5,834 bases of DNA from a bacterium HR27 (GTDB taxonomy: Bacteria > Chloroflexota > Chloroflexia > Thermomicrobiales > Thermomicrobiaceae), in NCBI GenBank assembly GCA_002898975.1, contig BEID01000108.1, positions 1 to 5,834 on the forward strand, in the 5' to 3' direction. The notes below the pieces were generated by a model. The model had not been told where the DNA came from, did not search any database, and saw only the letters and a list, made by a program, of their open reading frames with translations. Each line of letters opens with the position of its first letter. Positions within the stretch are counted from its first letter, which is position 1. Made by a program: the position numbers and the translations under genes. Below, piece by piece: positions 5,355-5,834 of this stretch.

Positions 5355-5834
5355 ATGCCCGTACAACTGGTCTTGATCGGACTACCGCAGAGCGGCAAAA
5401 CGACCGTCTTCAATGCGTTGACCGGTGCCCACGCCGCGACCGGCACCTTCAGTGGTGTCGAGGACGAACCGAATCTGGCGGCCGTGAAAGTGCCGGATCC
5501 CCGTCTGGATGTCCTGACACAGCTGTTCAAACCTCGCCGTACGGTGCCAGCCGAGATCCAGTACTGGGACGTCGCTGGGCTGGCGAAGGGCATCCATGAA
5601 CGCGGGCTCGGCGGGCGCTTGCTCGGCTACCTGCAACAGGCGAGCGCACTCGTGCACGTCGTGCGCGCCTTCGACGACCCGACCGTTCCGCATCCGGAAG
5701 GCTCGGTGGATCCGCTCCGGGATATCGAGACGATCAATATGGAGCTTCTGTTCGTCGATCTGGCAATGGTCGACAAGCGTCTCCAGCGAATCCGCGCCAT
5801 GATCCCCAAGCTGCGCGGCCAGGAGCGCGAAGCA
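5355..5834 (+). CDS. ychF: YchF/OLA1-like P-loop NTPase, divergent, N-terminal part (runs off right edge)
   Basis: The first 160 residues of an Obg-related NTPase are visible. YchF/OLA1 proteins bind the ribosome, often prefer ATP to GTP, and are linked to stress responses. The Walker A loop GLPQSGKTTVFNALTG (9-24, with K15) begins as in YchF but has QSGKT where the family usually has NVGKS. The PN of the switch region survives in GVEDEPNLAAVKVPD (34-48). The G3 motif is WDVAGLAKGI (71-80), with a hydrophobic Leu76 after the glycine as in HAS-type NTPases. The following GLGGRLLGYLQQASALVHVVRAF (positions 84-106) and GSVDPLRDIETINMEL (116-131) regions match YchF. The G4 motif (NxxE in ATP-specific YchF) and the TGS domain lie outside the window. 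The start at 5355 follows GGAGG by seven bases. It is probably a divergent paralogue rather than the canonical YchF; the symbol is used in the family sense. Confidence 0.82.
   Translation, partial: MPVQLVLIGLPQSGKTTVFNALTGAHAATGTFSGVEDEPNLAAVKVPDPRLDVLTQLFKPRRTVPAEIQYWDVAGLAKGIHERGLGGRLLGYLQQASALVHVVRAFDDPTVPHPEGSVDPLRDIETINMELLFVDLAMVDKRLQRIRAMIPKLRGQEREA

Noticed and set aside
4374..5366. A 330-codon minus-strand open frame opposite queC
   Set aside because: It is antisense to the complete PP-loop and zinc motifs of QueC and overlaps the YdjM-like gene in another frame.
1..5834. CRISPR arrays, tRNA or rRNA genes, transposases, phage genes, toxin-antitoxin or defence systems
   Set aside because: I saw no regularly spaced repeats, no RNA-gene signatures and no proteins of these classes; gaps between genes are all below about 115 bases.

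Overview
The window is GC-rich throughout, dense with genes, and has codons strongly biased to G or C at the third position. It holds ordinary chromosomal housekeeping genes and shows no insertion sequence, phage gene, CRISPR array, tRNA or rRNA. The mix of a bacterial RNase J, a stand-alone AlaX editing protein, a COG1926-type phosphoribosyltransferase, QueC and a divergent YchF-like GTPase, plus the Arg/Ala/Glu-rich proteins, suggests a GC-rich, possibly thermophilic bacterium. Chloroflexota of the Thermomicrobia type is my best guess. That placement is from impression only, not from a search.

Left part, minus strand (1-1831): a gene set reading leftwards. It starts with a predicted phosphoribosyltransferase (1831-1166), continues with an AlaX-type tRNA editing hydrolase (1106-360), and ends with the N-terminal third of a class I/II PLP aminotransferase (363-1, cut by the window edge). 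AlaX and the aminotransferase overlap by four bases (GTGA). A near-consensus sigma-70-type promoter lies in the gap between the phosphoribosyltransferase and alaX, so alaX and the aminotransferase probably have their own promoter.

Centre, plus strand (1945-3606): a full-length ribonuclease J, divergent from the phosphoribosyltransferase across a 113-base gap. It carries every metal-binding and catalytic motif of the family and one local sequence departure. Its tail converges on the next gene with only 26 bases between the stop codons and no convincing terminator.

Right-centre, minus strand (3633-4557): two membrane-protein genes in a likely operon, 19 bases apart. The first is a YdjM/DUF457-family predicted membrane metal-dependent hydrolase. 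The second is an unrecognised four-helix protein with four histidines.

Right part, plus strand (4623-5834): queC, the 7-cyano-7-deazaguanine synthase of queuosine biosynthesis, followed 51 bases later by a YchF/OLA1-like P-loop NTPase cut by the right edge.

Functionally, four of the seven genes touch RNA or translation: AlaX (clears mischarged tRNA-Ala), RNase J (mRNA turnover and rRNA maturation), QueC (tRNA anticodon modification) and the YchF-like protein (ribosome-associated in its family). I do not see a new defence or mobile system. The best leads are a Cys-to-Asp change at an expected AlaX metal ligand, the non-canonical YchF-like protein, the histidine-bearing membrane protein, and a recurring promoter geometry with very short leaders.
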